Origin: Acidobacteriota bacterium
Lineage (GTDB): Bacteria > Acidobacteriota > UBA890
Assembly: GCA_030609765.1 (NCBI GenBank)
Contig: JAUWTE010000048.1
Span: forward strand, 1 to 11,646
Direction: 5' to 3'
DNA length: 11,646 bases
This document shows positions 1 through 8,348 of the stretch, in pieces. Below the pieces are notes generated by a model, which made no database searches, was not told the origin of the DNA, and worked only from the letters and a program-made list of their open reading frames with translations. The stretch's first letter is position 1; every line of letters starts with the position of its first letter. The translations under genes and the position numbers were made by a program.

Positions 1-683
1 ATCTCGAGGTCGGCGAGTGGGCCAGTCGCGGCGGCCAGGTCGTGACGCTAGTGGATCTGTCTGAGGTCGAGGTGACCGTGCCGGTTCCCGAGCGCTACGT
101 TGCGGCTGCAGATCAGGCACGACGGGCCGGAGTGCGGGTTCCCGTGACCTTCGACGCCATCCGTGGCCGCACCTTCGAAGGTGAAGTGAAGGCCATTATT
201 CCGGAGGCGAATCCGGGGTCGCGCACGTTTCCGGCGTTGATCGCGGTGGAGAATCCCGAAAACCTGATCCAGGGAGGTATGGTGGCACGCGTGCTGGCGC
301 AGGTCGGTGATCCAGTGCCGACGGTCCTTGTGCCCAAGGATGCGCTTGTGCTGCGCGGCGGTCTCACGTTCGTGATGCGGGTACAGCCCATGCCGCCCGA
401 GGGTGACGCTGCGGCTCCGGCAGGATCCGAGGGCGAACGGGGCGCGGGTTCGCCAATGGGCATGGTGGAGGAGATTCCGGTCGAGATCGGTCCCGGGGTC
501 GGCGCCTGGCAGGCGATCAAAGGGGCCGTAGCCAGCGGTGACACGATCGTCGTGCGAGGCAATGAGAATCTGCGATCCGGCATGCTGGTGATCATCGCCG
601 CCGAAGTTGAAATCGAACCGCCCCCGATGCCCGATCCCGACCGGCCCATGGCGGGGCGAGTCGGGGAGGCGAGCTCCCGATGA
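1..683 (+). CDS. RND efflux periplasmic adaptor (membrane fusion protein), 3' part
   Basis: The reading frame is open from base 3 at the window edge, so the N-terminal half (signal, hairpin, first lipoyl half) lies outside; 226 residues are visible. The first codons read LEVGEWASRGGQVV, the typical second lipoyl half of HlyD/AcrA-type adaptors, followed by a beta-barrel region (VDLSEVEVTVPVPE onward, with ENPENLIQGGMVARV near its end) and a membrane-proximal domain (VLVPKDALV onward). A GTG at 42 is only an internal valine codon. The family links an inner-membrane RND permease to an outer-membrane channel in the periplasm. An Ala/Gly/Pro/Glu-rich insert of about 25 residues (roughly bases 389-470) interrupts the membrane-proximal domain and looks like a flexible loop. 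The stop overlaps the permease start as ATGA, so the two are translationally coupled. No TolC-like gene is visible. The substrate cannot be read from the sequence. Confidence 0.93.
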   Translation, partial: LEVGEWASRGGQVVTLVDLSEVEVTVPVPERYVAAADQARRAGVRVPVTFDAIRGRTFEGEVKAIIPEANPGSRTFPALIAVENPENLIQGGMVARVLAQVGDPVPTVLVPKDALVLRGGLTFVMRVQPMPPEGDAAAPAGSEGERGAGSPMGMVEEIPVEIGPGVGAWQAIKGAVASGDTIVVRGNENLRSGMLVIIAAEVEIEPPPMPDPDRPMAGRVGEASSR

Positions 684-3600
684 AGCTCGTCGAGTCCGCC
701 ATCCGTTCCCCGGTCAGCGTCACCGTGGGGGTTCTGCTGATCGTGCTCTTCGGGTTGCTGTCACTGTTCCGTATCCCGGTGCAGCTCATCCCCGATGTCG
801 AGACGCCGCAGGTGACGGTTACGACGATCTGGCCCGGGGCGTCTCCGGAGGAAATCGAGACCGAGATCGTCCAGAGACAAGAGGAACAGCTCAAGACCCT
901 CGAGGGGCTGGCCGAGATGACCAGCGAGAGCATGGAGTCGATGGGACGCGTTGTTCTGCGCTTCCAGACAGGCACGGATCTCGAGTCGTCCATGCTCCTG
1001 GTCAACAACAAGCTGCAGCAAGTGCCGTCGTATCCACAGAATGCCCTCAAGCCAGTGATCACCACACGCGATGCGGCAGAGGACGCTATGGCCTGGATGA
1101 TCCTGAGCCCAATCGAGGACAGTGATCTCGACATCAGCCTGCAGCGCGATTTTGCCCTCGACGTCATCAAGCCGGCTCTCGAGCGGGTCCCCGGGGTTGC
1201 TTCCGCCAACGTGATGGGCGGGCGCGAACGAGAAATACAGGTGATCGTCGATCCCCAGGCGCTGGCCGGCAGGGGATTGACGCTGAGCCAGGTGGGGCGG
1301 GTGCTCGATGCGGAAAATCGCGACGTCAGCGCCGGCGATTTCGACGAGGGCAAGCGGTGCTACCTCGTGCGCTCGATCGCCGAGTATCGCAGCACCGAGG
1401 ATATCGAAAACGTCGTTCTCGCCTGGCGAGACGGAGCCCCGGTTTACGTCAAGGACGTTGCTGTGGTCGAGCTCGGCTACAAGAAGGCGCGCGACACGGT
1501 GCGGCAGCGCGGGCAACCGACCCTGGCCATCAACGCCGTGCGTCAGACGGGCACCAACACACTGTTCGTCACGCAGGGATTGAACGATGCGATAGCAGCG
1601 CTCAACGCGGGGCCGCTGACCGAGCGCGGCATGGAGTTGGAGATCGCCTTCATCGAGAGCGACTACATCGAGGATGCGATCGCTCTCGTGCGGCGCAACA
1701 TCCTCGTCGGCGGCCTGCTGGCCATTGCCACATTGCTGTTCTTCTTGCGCTCCATCTCCAGCACAACGGTCATCGCCATGGCGATCCCGGTGAGCATCAT
1801 CGGCACTTTTCTGGCGATGACGCTGCTGGGGCGCAACATCAACGTCGTCAGCCTGGCAGGTCTGGCCTTCGCCGTGGGCATGATCGTCGATGCCTCGATC
1901 GTCGTGCTCGAGAACATCTACCGGCATATGCAGATGGGCAAGCGGCGCCGGCAGGCCGCCTACGAGGGCGCCAGCGAGGTTTGGGGCGCGGTTCTCGCCT
2001 CGGTGCTGACGACGGTGGCTGTATTCCTGCCCGTGCTTTTCGTGCAAGAAGAGGCGGGACAGCTCTTCCGCGATATCGCCGTGGCGGTCAGCGCGGCCGT
2101 ACTGATTTCGCTGGTGGTGTCGATCACCCTGATTCCTTCCCTGTCGGCGCGCATTCTGAGCGCAGTCCCGGGAAGCCGCCACGATGAAGATGAGGAGGTC
2201 GAGGTAGAGGCGACCGGCAAGAGCTGGCGCAACCTGTGGGGCCACGCGCACACGGCCCACTACTTCACGCGCGACTTCGGCAACTTCATCTATTGGCTCA
2301 CGGGATCGATGAAGTGGAGGGTGATCCTCGTCGTCGGGCTCACGCTCGGAGCCGTGCTGGTTTCCTGGTCACTGATTCCTCCGACCGAGTACCTGCCCAC
2401 CGGCAACGTCAACTTCGCCTTCGGCATCATCTTGCCGCCGCCCGGCTACAACGTCAGCGAGTACACCTCGATCGCAGAGCGTGTCGAAGGACAGCTGAGC
2501 CCCTACTGGGAGGTCGAGCCTTTCACGCCCGAGGCCGAGCTTCTCGATGCCCCGCCGATCGACCAGTTTTTCTTCGTTGCTATGGGCAACATGACGTTCA
2601 TGGGTGCCTCGGTCGATCGTCGCCTCGCCGACGAGGCTCATCTGATGGTACCGACACTTCAGCGCGCCGTGTCGCAGATTCCGGGCGCCATCGGCGTCGT
2701 GCAGCAACCCTCGATTTTCCAACGGGGCGCCGATGCCGGCAGGGCCATCGACATCGACATCTCCGGTCCCGAGCTCGAACAGTTGATCCAGCTCGGTGGC
2801 CGGGTCTTCATGGGCTCGATGATGGCGGTACCTGGATCGCAGGCTCGACCCATCCCCAGCCTCGACCTTGGTAACCCCGAGGTGCGCCTGGTCGTCGACC
2901 GTGAGCGCGCCGCGGAGCTGGGTCTGAGCGCCCAGGACGTCGGTTACGCCCTCAACGCCCTTGTCGATGGTGTCAAGGTGAGCGAGTACCAGTACCGGGG
3001 CGAGGCCATCGACCTGGTGCTGCTCGGGGCGCCGCGCTTCGCTGAGCACAGCCAGGACATCGCTAACTTGATCATCGCCACGCCGATCGGACGCTCGGTG
3101 AGCATCGGCGATGTAGGGCGCGTGACGCTCACCAGCGGTCCGCAGCAGATCAATCGCATCGAGCGCCAGCGGGCCATCACGATCCAGGTGATTCCGCCGC
3201 AGGAGATTCCGCTGGAAACGGCGATGGCCAACCTCGAACAGCAGGTCCTGCAACCGATGCGGCTCGATGGCTCGCTCGGGGGTGCCTACAATGCCCGCCT
3301 CGCCGGCACTGCCGACAAGCTGACCGCGGCGCGTCGGGCGCTCCAGGGCAACTTCCTCCTGGCCCTGCTGGTGACCTACCTGCTCATGGCTGCGCTCTTC
3401 GAGTCGTTCGTCTACCCGCTCGTGATCTTATTTTCAGTGCCCTTCGCCACGGTCGGCGGATTCATGGGGCTGGCGGCGGTCAACACGTTCCTCACGTACC
3501 AGGCCCTCGATGTCGTTGCGATGTTGGGCTTCGTCATCCTCGTCGGCATCGTCGTCAACAATGCCATCCTGATCGTGCACCAGACCCTCAACTACATCCG

Positions 3601-3907
3601 CGACCGCGGCCTGCACTACCGTGAGGCACTCCGTGAGGCCGTAACCGATCGCATTCGCCCGATCTTCATGAGCACGACGACATCGGTCATGGGCATGGCT
3701 CCCTTGGTACTTTTCCAGGGCGCCGGCTCGGAGATTTACCGCGGCCTGGGAAGTGTCGTGGTTGGTGGACTGCTGGTTTCGACCTTCTTCACGCTACTGC
3801 TGGTACCGTCGGTTTTTTCGCTGGTGATGGATCTGCAGGCAGCCATACGCAAGGCATGGCACGGTCGCACGGAGTCTGAGTCGGAGACGGCTTCGGCAGA
3901 GGCCTGA
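680..3907 (+). CDS. RND family efflux permease (AcrB/HAE-like)
   Basis: This 1075-residue inner-membrane proton-driven pump subunit has the usual family length of about 1020-1080. The layout is classic: TM1 (about 11-30), a large periplasmic porter loop (31-338), TM2-TM6 (about 339-490), a charged cytoplasmic linker (about 497-540, acidic run DEDEEVEVE), TM7 (546-565), a second periplasmic loop, and TM8-TM12 (about 892-1050). Family signatures include FRIPVQLIPDVETPQVTV after TM1, VDASIVVLENIYRH in TM4 and YLPTGN after TM7. TM4 keeps one proton-relay Asp (D404, equivalent to AcrB D407); the next position, Asp408 in AcrB, is Ala405. The AcrB Lys940 position in TM10 appears to be Asn960 (GIVVNNAILIV). 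This single-Asp pattern resembles CusA-type pumps at that site, though nothing else points to metal export. A ribosome site (GGGGAGG, 663-669) precedes the ATG, which overlaps the adaptor stop. Substrate unknown. Confidence 0.96.
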   Translation: MKLVESAIRSPVSVTVGVLLIVLFGLLSLFRIPVQLIPDVETPQVTVTTIWPGASPEEIETEIVQRQEEQLKTLEGLAEMTSESMESMGRVVLRFQTGTDLESSMLLVNNKLQQVPSYPQNALKPVITTRDAAEDAMAWMILSPIEDSDLDISLQRDFALDVIKPALERVPGVASANVMGGREREIQVIVDPQALAGRGLTLSQVGRVLDAENRDVSAGDFDEGKRCYLVRSIAEYRSTEDIENVVLAWRDGAPVYVKDVAVVELGYKKARDTVRQRGQPTLAINAVRQTGTNTLFVTQGLNDAIAALNAGPLTERGMELEIAFIESDYIEDAIALVRRNILVGGLLAIATLLFFLRSISSTTVIAMAIPVSIIGTFLAMTLLGRNINVVSLAGLAFAVGMIVDASIVVLENIYRHMQMGKRRRQAAYEGASEVWGAVLASVLTTVAVFLPVLFVQEEAGQLFRDIAVAVSAAVLISLVVSITLIPSLSARILSAVPGSRHDEDEEVEVEATGKSWRNLWGHAHTAHYFTRDFGNFIYWLTGSMKWRVILVVGLTLGAVLVSWSLIPPTEYLPTGNVNFAFGIILPPPGYNVSEYTSIAERVEGQLSPYWEVEPFTPEAELLDAPPIDQFFFVAMGNMTFMGASVDRRLADEAHLMVPTLQRAVSQIPGAIGVVQQPSIFQRGADAGRAIDIDISGPELEQLIQLGGRVFMGSMMAVPGSQARPIPSLDLGNPEVRLVVDRERAAELGLSAQDVGYALNALVDGVKVSEYQYRGEAIDLVLLGAPRFAEHSQDIANLIIATPIGRSVSIGDVGRVTLTSGPQQINRIERQRAITIQVIPPQEIPLETAMANLEQQVLQPMRLDGSLGGAYNARLAGTADKLTAARRALQGNFLLALLVTYLLMAALFESFVYPLVILFSVPFATVGGFMGLAAVNTFLTYQALDVVAMLGFVILVGIVVNNAILIVHQTLNYIRDRGLHYREALREAVTDRIRPIFMSTTTSVMGMAPLVLFQGAGSEIYRGLGSVVVGGLLVSTFFTLLLVPSVFSLVMDLQAAIRKAWHGRTESESETASAEA

Positions 3908-3921
3908 GGAGAGGCGGAAAC

Positions 3922-5340
3922 ATGGGGGGGAACATGACGCGGGAATTCGGAGTGATTGGCCTCGGGGTGATGGGGCAGAGCCTGGCTCTGAACATCGAGC
4001 GCAACGGATTCTCGGTTGCCGTCTACAACCGCCATCCCGAGATCACGAGCGAGTACCTCGAACAGCGAGCGGCAGGCAAAAACATTATCGGAGCCGACTC
4101 GATGGCAGAGCTCGCTGCTACTTTGCAGCGTCCACGTCGCATTCTCCTGATGGTCAAGGCCGGCGCGGTGGTCGACGCCGTTCTCGACGAGCTCGTGCCT
4201 CACCTGGAGCCCGGAGACCTGGTGATCGACGGTGGCAACACGCTGTTTCGTGACACCGATCGGCGTCAGGCTGCGCTCGCTGAGCGCGGGCTGCGCTACG
4301 TCGGCATGGGTGTCTCAGGAGGCGAGGAGGGGGCTCTCAATGGCCCGAGTCTCATGCCCGGTGGCGAGAAGGAGTCCTACGAGATTCTGCAACCGATGCT
4401 AAGCAGAATCGCGGCACAGGTCGATAGCGGCCCCTGCGTCACCCACCTCGGACCCGGGGGGGCCGGGCATTTCGTCAAGATGGTGCACAACGGAATCGAG
4501 TATGGGCTCATGCAGCTCATCGCCGAGTCCTACGACCTCCTCAGGCATGGCTATGGGCTGTCATCCGCCGATCTGCGACGCGTGTTCAGCGAATGGAACG
4601 CCGGCGAGCTCGATTCATTTCTCATGGAGGTGGCAGCGCGGGTCGTCGATTTTCCGGACGACCAGGGCACGGGCCTGCCCCTCGCCGAGATGATTCTCGA
4701 TCGTGCGGGTCAGAAGGGAACCGGCAAGTGGACCGTGATCACGGCACTGGAGCTCGGCGTGCCGGTGCCGGTCATCAGCGCGGGAGTCAACGCGAGGCTG
4801 ATTTCGGCGATCAAGGAAGAAAGAGTAGCTGCGGCACCCATGTGGAAGGAAGAGTACCTGGCCTCCCCAGGAGATCGGGACGACGCCGTGGCACAAGTAC
4901 GTGAGGCCGTATACGCGGCATGGATTAGCACCTACGCACAGGGGTTCGCGCTCATGCGGGTAGCCTCCCAGGAGTTCGGCTACGGGCTGGACCTGGCGGA
5001 GGTGGCGAGAATATGGCGGGGCGGCTGCATCATCCGCGCTGCATTGTTGGAACCCATCCGCTCTGCCTTCCTGAGCCAGCCGGACCTGCCCAACCTCCTG
5101 GTCAGCGAAGAGCTGCGGAGTGCCGTGGCGCGACGGCAGGGCAATTGGCGTGCCGCCGTCAACGCGGCCCTGGCCTTCGGAGTGCCGGTGCCCGCACTGA
5201 GCGCCGCACTGGCTTATCTGGACAGCTACAGGCGCGAGCGCCTGCCGGCCAACCTGCTGCAGGCCATGCGCGACGACTTCGGCGCACACACCTACGAGCG
5301 CATCGACCGCGACGGCAGCTTCCACACCGAGTGGGAGTAG
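3922..5340 (+). CDS. gnd: 6-phosphogluconate dehydrogenase, decarboxylating
   Basis: This cytosolic enzyme of the oxidative pentose phosphate pathway converts 6-phosphogluconate plus NADP+ to ribulose 5-phosphate, CO2 and NADPH. At 472 residues it matches the long (E. coli-type) family. Visible motifs are the Rossmann GLGVMG (13-18), NRH (36-38) at the NADP phosphate site, MGVSGGEEGA with Ser132, the catalytic segment HFVKMVHNGIEYG (Lys186, His189, Asn190, Glu193), the family signature ILDRAGQKGTGKW, and the C-terminal FGAHTYERID with His456 ending in FHTEWE. The start at 3922 is favoured by AGGAG (3907-3911) and GAGG (3911-3914), which overlap or follow the permease stop. A second in-frame ATG at 3934 also gives a family-like N-terminus (MTREFGVIG). 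Only 14 nt separate it from the pump gene, so co-transcription is likely, although no zwf or pgl is nearby. Confidence 0.97.
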   Translation: MGGNMTREFGVIGLGVMGQSLALNIERNGFSVAVYNRHPEITSEYLEQRAAGKNIIGADSMAELAATLQRPRRILLMVKAGAVVDAVLDELVPHLEPGDLVIDGGNTLFRDTDRRQAALAERGLRYVGMGVSGGEEGALNGPSLMPGGEKESYEILQPMLSRIAAQVDSGPCVTHLGPGGAGHFVKMVHNGIEYGLMQLIAESYDLLRHGYGLSSADLRRVFSEWNAGELDSFLMEVAARVVDFPDDQGTGLPLAEMILDRAGQKGTGKWTVITALELGVPVPVISAGVNARLISAIKEERVAAAPMWKEEYLASPGDRDDAVAQVREAVYAAWISTYAQGFALMRVASQEFGYGLDLAEVARIWRGGCIIRAALLEPIRSAFLSQPDLPNLLVSEELRSAVARRQGNWRAAVNAALAFGVPVPALSAALAYLDSYRRERLPANLLQAMRDDFGAHTYERIDRDGSFHTEWE

Positions 5341-5351
5341 CCCGGCCAGCA

Positions 5352-5371
5352 GGGTGCCCGCCGGGGCACCC
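5352..5371. terminator. Perfect 8-bp hairpin between convergent genes
   Basis: GGGTGCCC (5352-5359) and GGGCACCC (5364-5371) form a perfect 8-bp stem with a GCCG loop. It sits 12 nt after the gnd stop and 21 nt after the stop of the convergent peptidase gene. A symmetric stem there could end transcription from both sides. No T-run follows on either strand, so it is not a canonical intrinsic terminator; it might instead stabilise 3' ends. Confidence 0.5.
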
Positions 5372-5392
5372 CGAGAGGCCTGTTGCGGATTG

Positions 5393-7096
5393 CTAGTGGC
5401 CGCCGAGCATTTCCTCGCGAGCTGCCTTGAACTCGGTGCCGGGCTTCCATTCGGGCCACGTGTCGCCCTGGGCCAGGATCAGCGCGACTTCGTAGAGTGC
5501 CCGCACGTCCTGCTCGGCACCGCTGAAGTCCCACAACGGATCGAACTCGTCGCTCGGCTGGTGATAGTGGACCTGGGTATACGTCTGACGGATCTCGTCG
5601 GCGAAGTCCGCGGGCTTGCCGATGAACTTTGTGCCGGTGCCGGTGTATAAGACCGGTACTCCGACCTTGGCGAAGGGAAACTGGTCGGCGCGATAGAAGT
5701 AGCCTTTTTCGGGCTCATCGTCCGGGGCTACTGTTCTGCTATCGGCGGCGAGCACCTCCGTAAGCGTGTCGTCCAAGGTCGAGTTGCCGAAACCGACAAT
5801 CAGGACATCCTCGGTGGGGCCCCAGGTGTTGAGGCCGTCGACGTTGATGAGAGCGAGCGTTTTTTCCAGGGGAACGATGGGGTTCGCGGCATAGTAGGCC
5901 GACCCCAGCAGGCCCTGTTCCTCGGCCGTTGTCGCAATGAACAGGATGGAGCGACGCGCCCTCGGCTCCATCGTGGCGAAGGCCTCGGCAATCTCCAGAA
6001 TGGCGCCGACGCCGCTGGCGTTGTCGAGAGCCCCGTTGTAGATGCCGTCGCCATCGATCGGGGAGCCGACACCGAGATGATCCCAATGTGCCGCAAACAG
6101 GATGTACTCGTCGGAGACCTCTGGGTCGCTTCCCTCGATCGCCCCGACCAGGTTATTCGAAGAGGTGTGCCTCAGCGTGCTATCGATGTGGGCGCTGGCG
6201 AGCACGCCCAACTCCACCGGCTCGAAGTCCTCGCTCACGGCAGCAGCGCTGAGCTCGTCGAGGTCGAAGCCCGCGGCGGCGAAGAGCTCGGTTCCCCGGT
6301 CCCAGGTGATCCAGCCTTGCAGTGGCGTCGGTGGCAGGGCCCCTTCCGGCGACGGTAGCGACATCTGCTCGCCCGACCAGGAGGACTCCACGACGTTCCA
6401 GCCGTATCCGGCCGCGTCCGTGGCATGCACCAGGATGGCGCCCGCGGCTCCCTGGCGGGCTGCCTCCTCGTACTTGTAGGTCCAGCGCCCGTAGTAGGTC
6501 ATCGCAGGTCCGCCAAAGCGCTCGACATCTTCGAGAGGGGGATCACCTACCAGCATCACGAGGACCTTGCCGGTCATGTCCTGGCCCTTGTAGTCGTCCC
6601 AATTCTCCTCGGGAGCGACGGTGCCGTAACCGACAAAGACCAGATCACCCTCGATATCGAGCGATTCCGTTCCGCTGGCGGTCCAGGTGACGAAGTCGGA
6701 GCCGTACTGTAGGGTCGGCAGGCTCGCGGAGCCGCCGGTGAGCTCCAGCGTCGCGGTCGCGGGGTCGGCGGTGATTCCCACCATCTCCACAGCCTGCAGG
6801 TAGGTAGGGGCACCCTCGGGGTCGTCCGAGGGGTCGCCAACGGGTACCAGCCCAATGCGCTCGTAGGCGGCCTCGATGTACTCGAGGGTCGGGGGTTCGC
6901 CCGGGCCCGCGGGGCCGCGACCCTGGAACCTGTCGTCGGATAGCTCGCGCGTGTAGGTGGCGAGCTCCTCCGAGCTGATGGTGGTGGCACCGCCGTCACT
7001 CGGCGACGTGCCGATGCCACAGCCCCAGGTCAATGGAGCCACGACGAGAATGGCCAGCAGACTGCAAAGCGTACGATTCGAAAGCCTAGACCTCAT
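5393..7096 (-). CDS. Exported M28-family zinc peptidase with PA-like insert
   Basis: This is a 567-residue predicted exported metallo-aminopeptidase of clan MH, family M28, which usually removes N-terminal residues from peptides using two zinc ions. The expected ligands are visible: His337 (AAHWDHLG), bridging Asp358 (LDNASG), Glu392 (general base) and Glu393 (TAEEQGLLGS), Asp420 (INVDG) and His512 (YHQPSDEFD). Residues about 145-290 between the N-terminal part and the catalytic core look like a protease-associated (PA) domain (FVGYGTVAPEENWDDYKG, then QGAAGAILVH). The N-terminus is a signal peptide (RSRLSNRT, a hydrophobic run, then PLTWGC). Cys26 may be lipidated, but Trp at -2 is atypical for a lipobox, so simple Sec export is also possible. 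The start overlaps the upstream gene stop (ATGA), with AGGAAGG (7103-7109) as ribosome site. The true substrate is unknown. Confidence 0.92.
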   Translation of the reverse strand: MRSRLSNRTLCSLLAILVVAPLTWGCGIGTSPSDGGATTISSEELATYTRELSDDRFQGRGPAGPGEPPTLEYIEAAYERIGLVPVGDPSDDPEGAPTYLQAVEMVGITADPATATLELTGGSASLPTLQYGSDFVTWTASGTESLDIEGDLVFVGYGTVAPEENWDDYKGQDMTGKVLVMLVGDPPLEDVERFGGPAMTYYGRWTYKYEEAARQGAAGAILVHATDAAGYGWNVVESSWSGEQMSLPSPEGALPPTPLQGWITWDRGTELFAAAGFDLDELSAAAVSEDFEPVELGVLASAHIDSTLRHTSSNNLVGAIEGSDPEVSDEYILFAAHWDHLGVGSPIDGDGIYNGALDNASGVGAILEIAEAFATMEPRARRSILFIATTAEEQGLLGSAYYAANPIVPLEKTLALINVDGLNTWGPTEDVLIVGFGNSTLDDTLTEVLAADSRTVAPDDEPEKGYFYRADQFPFAKVGVPVLYTGTGTKFIGKPADFADEIRQTYTQVHYHQPSDEFDPLWDFSGAEQDVRALYEVALILAQGDTWPEWKPGTEFKAAREEMLGGH

Positions 7097-8256
7097 CTGC
7101 TTCCTTCCTCTCCGTAGGAGATGCGATAGATTGTTCCGTTGCGGTCGTCAGTGATGTAGAGGGCACCGTCGGGTCCCACCGACAGGTCCACCGGCCGGGC
7201 CCAGGCACCTTCGGGCCGGAGAAAGCCGGAGGCGAACGGTCGCCGATCGGCAGGCACCGATTTGTCCTCACCCTCGAGATCGATGTGGAGCACTTGGTAA
7301 CCGACGGGACTTGAGCGATTCCAGGACCCGTGCTGAGCGATGAACAGGTCACCATGGTACTCGACGGGGAAGGTGTCGCCGCTGTAGAAGGTCAAACCCA
7401 GTGGAGCGCTGTGCGCTTGCAGACTGACCAGTGGTGGCACGCTCGCAGCAACCTTCTCAGGGGCCGCACCGCCAAGCTCGGGATCGGGCACCTTCTCACC
7501 GTAGGCATAGGGCCAGCCATAGAACTGACCCTGGCGCAGGATGTTCACCTCTTCCGGGGGTAGGTCGTCGCCGAGCCAGTCGCGGCCGTTGTCTGTGGCC
7601 CAGAGCTCTCCGGTGATGGGGTGAAAAGCGATTCCCACGCTGTTGCGAAGCCCACTGGCAAAGACCGTCTCCTCCTCGCCAGTGGCCGTATAGCGCGTCA
7701 CGGCAGCGCGGCGGGCATCTTCTTCCTCGCAGGCATTACAGGATGATCCCGCCGCAACATAGAGCATGCCGTCAGGACCGAAGGCGATAGTGCGGGTCCA
7801 ATGCTGCCCGCCAGCCGGGAGATCGGCCACGATGACCTCCGGCTCGCCGCCGGCCGGCTCCCCCTCCTCGAAGGGATAGCGGATGACGCGTCCGGTCTCA
7901 GCCAGGTAGAGGTACCCCTCGTGGAACGCCAGCCCATGCACGCGATTCAAGCCCGTAACCCAAATGATCGTCTCGTCGGCCACGCCGTCATTGTCGCGGT
8001 CGGCAAGGGCCACGACCTCGCCGTCGGTAGGCTCGGTGACGTAAAGAACTCCCTGTGGGCTCCATGCCATGAAACGCGGCTGGTTGAGCTGATGCGCGAA
8101 CAGGTTCATCTGGAAGCCGTCAGGCAGACGTACGAGCTCGATCGCCGGAACCGTCTCCGGAGATGTCGAAGCGGGTTCTTCAGGACTCGAGCATGATGCC
8201 AGCGCGCAGCAGAGGCACGCGGCGGCGAGACATGGGATGATTCGGAAGGCGCTCAT
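7093..8256 (-). CDS. Sorbosone dehydrogenase-like beta-propeller lipoprotein
   Basis: This 387-residue protein belongs to the glucose/sorbosone dehydrogenase superfamily (six-bladed propeller, often PQQ-dependent sugar or aldehyde oxidation). The start is set at 8256, because it gives a clean lipoprotein signal MSAFRIIPCL...LASC (lipobox cysteine Cys22) and a GGAG 7 nt upstream; the frame extends 23 codons further without a signal-like sequence. Family-like motifs in order: DGFQMNLFA (46-54), a DxDxDG calcium-loop-like DRDNDGVADE (86-95), GGQHWTRTIAFGPDG (149-163), GSSCNACEE (170-178, a pattern typical of this subfamily), GLRNSVGIAFHP (202-213), GWPYAYG, AHSAPLGLTFY, HGDLFIAQHGSWNR (301-314) and the last blade RPVDLSVGPDGALYITD. 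PQQ use and the substrate cannot be proved from sequence, and some relatives have no known activity. It should sit in the periplasm, anchored to a membrane. It is the first gene of an operon with the M28 peptidase. Confidence 0.88.
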   Translation of the reverse strand: MSAFRIIPCLAAACLCCALASCSSPEEPASTSPETVPAIELVRLPDGFQMNLFAHQLNQPRFMAWSPQGVLYVTEPTDGEVVALADRDNDGVADETIIWVTGLNRVHGLAFHEGYLYLAETGRVIRYPFEEGEPAGGEPEVIVADLPAGGQHWTRTIAFGPDGMLYVAAGSSCNACEEEDARRAAVTRYTATGEEETVFASGLRNSVGIAFHPITGELWATDNGRDWLGDDLPPEEVNILRQGQFYGWPYAYGEKVPDPELGGAAPEKVAASVPPLVSLQAHSAPLGLTFYSGDTFPVEYHGDLFIAQHGSWNRSSPVGYQVLHIDLEGEDKSVPADRRPFASGFLRPEGAWARPVDLSVGPDGALYITDDRNGTIYRISYGEEGSR

Positions 8257-8348
8257 GTCGGGACTCCAGTAGTTTTTCCGCGGCGCGTCGCTCTGATACC
8301 GTACCAGCAGCGCAGCATCCTGCAACGCATCCTACAGAGGCCGGAAAG
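8257..8348. promoter_or_regulatory. Divergent intergenic region, probable promoters both ways
   Basis: These 92 nt separate the propeller/peptidase operon (leftward) from the phosphatase gene (rightward), so promoters for both should lie here. On the minus strand, TTGCAG followed after 16 nt by TACGGT is a weak sigma-70-like match; no good match is visible rightward. GAGG (8337-8340) serves as ribosome site for the phosphatase. I see no clear operator repeat. Confidence 0.4.
8264..8267 (-). promoter_or_regulatory. Ribosome binding site fixing the propeller gene start
   Basis: GGAG on the minus strand lies 7 nt before the ATG at 8256. It supports that start over the ATG at 8325, which would put a 23-residue polar stretch before the lipoprotein signal. 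Confidence 0.7.

Noticed and set aside
1357..2187. 276-codon plus-strand open frame within the permease gene
   Set aside because: It is a +1-type shadow rich in Arg, Gly and His, overlapping a certain gene, with no motif.
761..2260. 499-codon open frame on the minus strand inside the permease gene
   Set aside because: It lies wholly antisense to a clear RND permease. Its translation is His/Arg/Asp-rich without any family motif, as expected from GC-rich codon bias.
8257..8325. In-frame 5' extension of the propeller gene
   Set aside because: It would place 23 polar residues before a clear lipoprotein signal; ATG 8256 has a correctly spaced GGAG.
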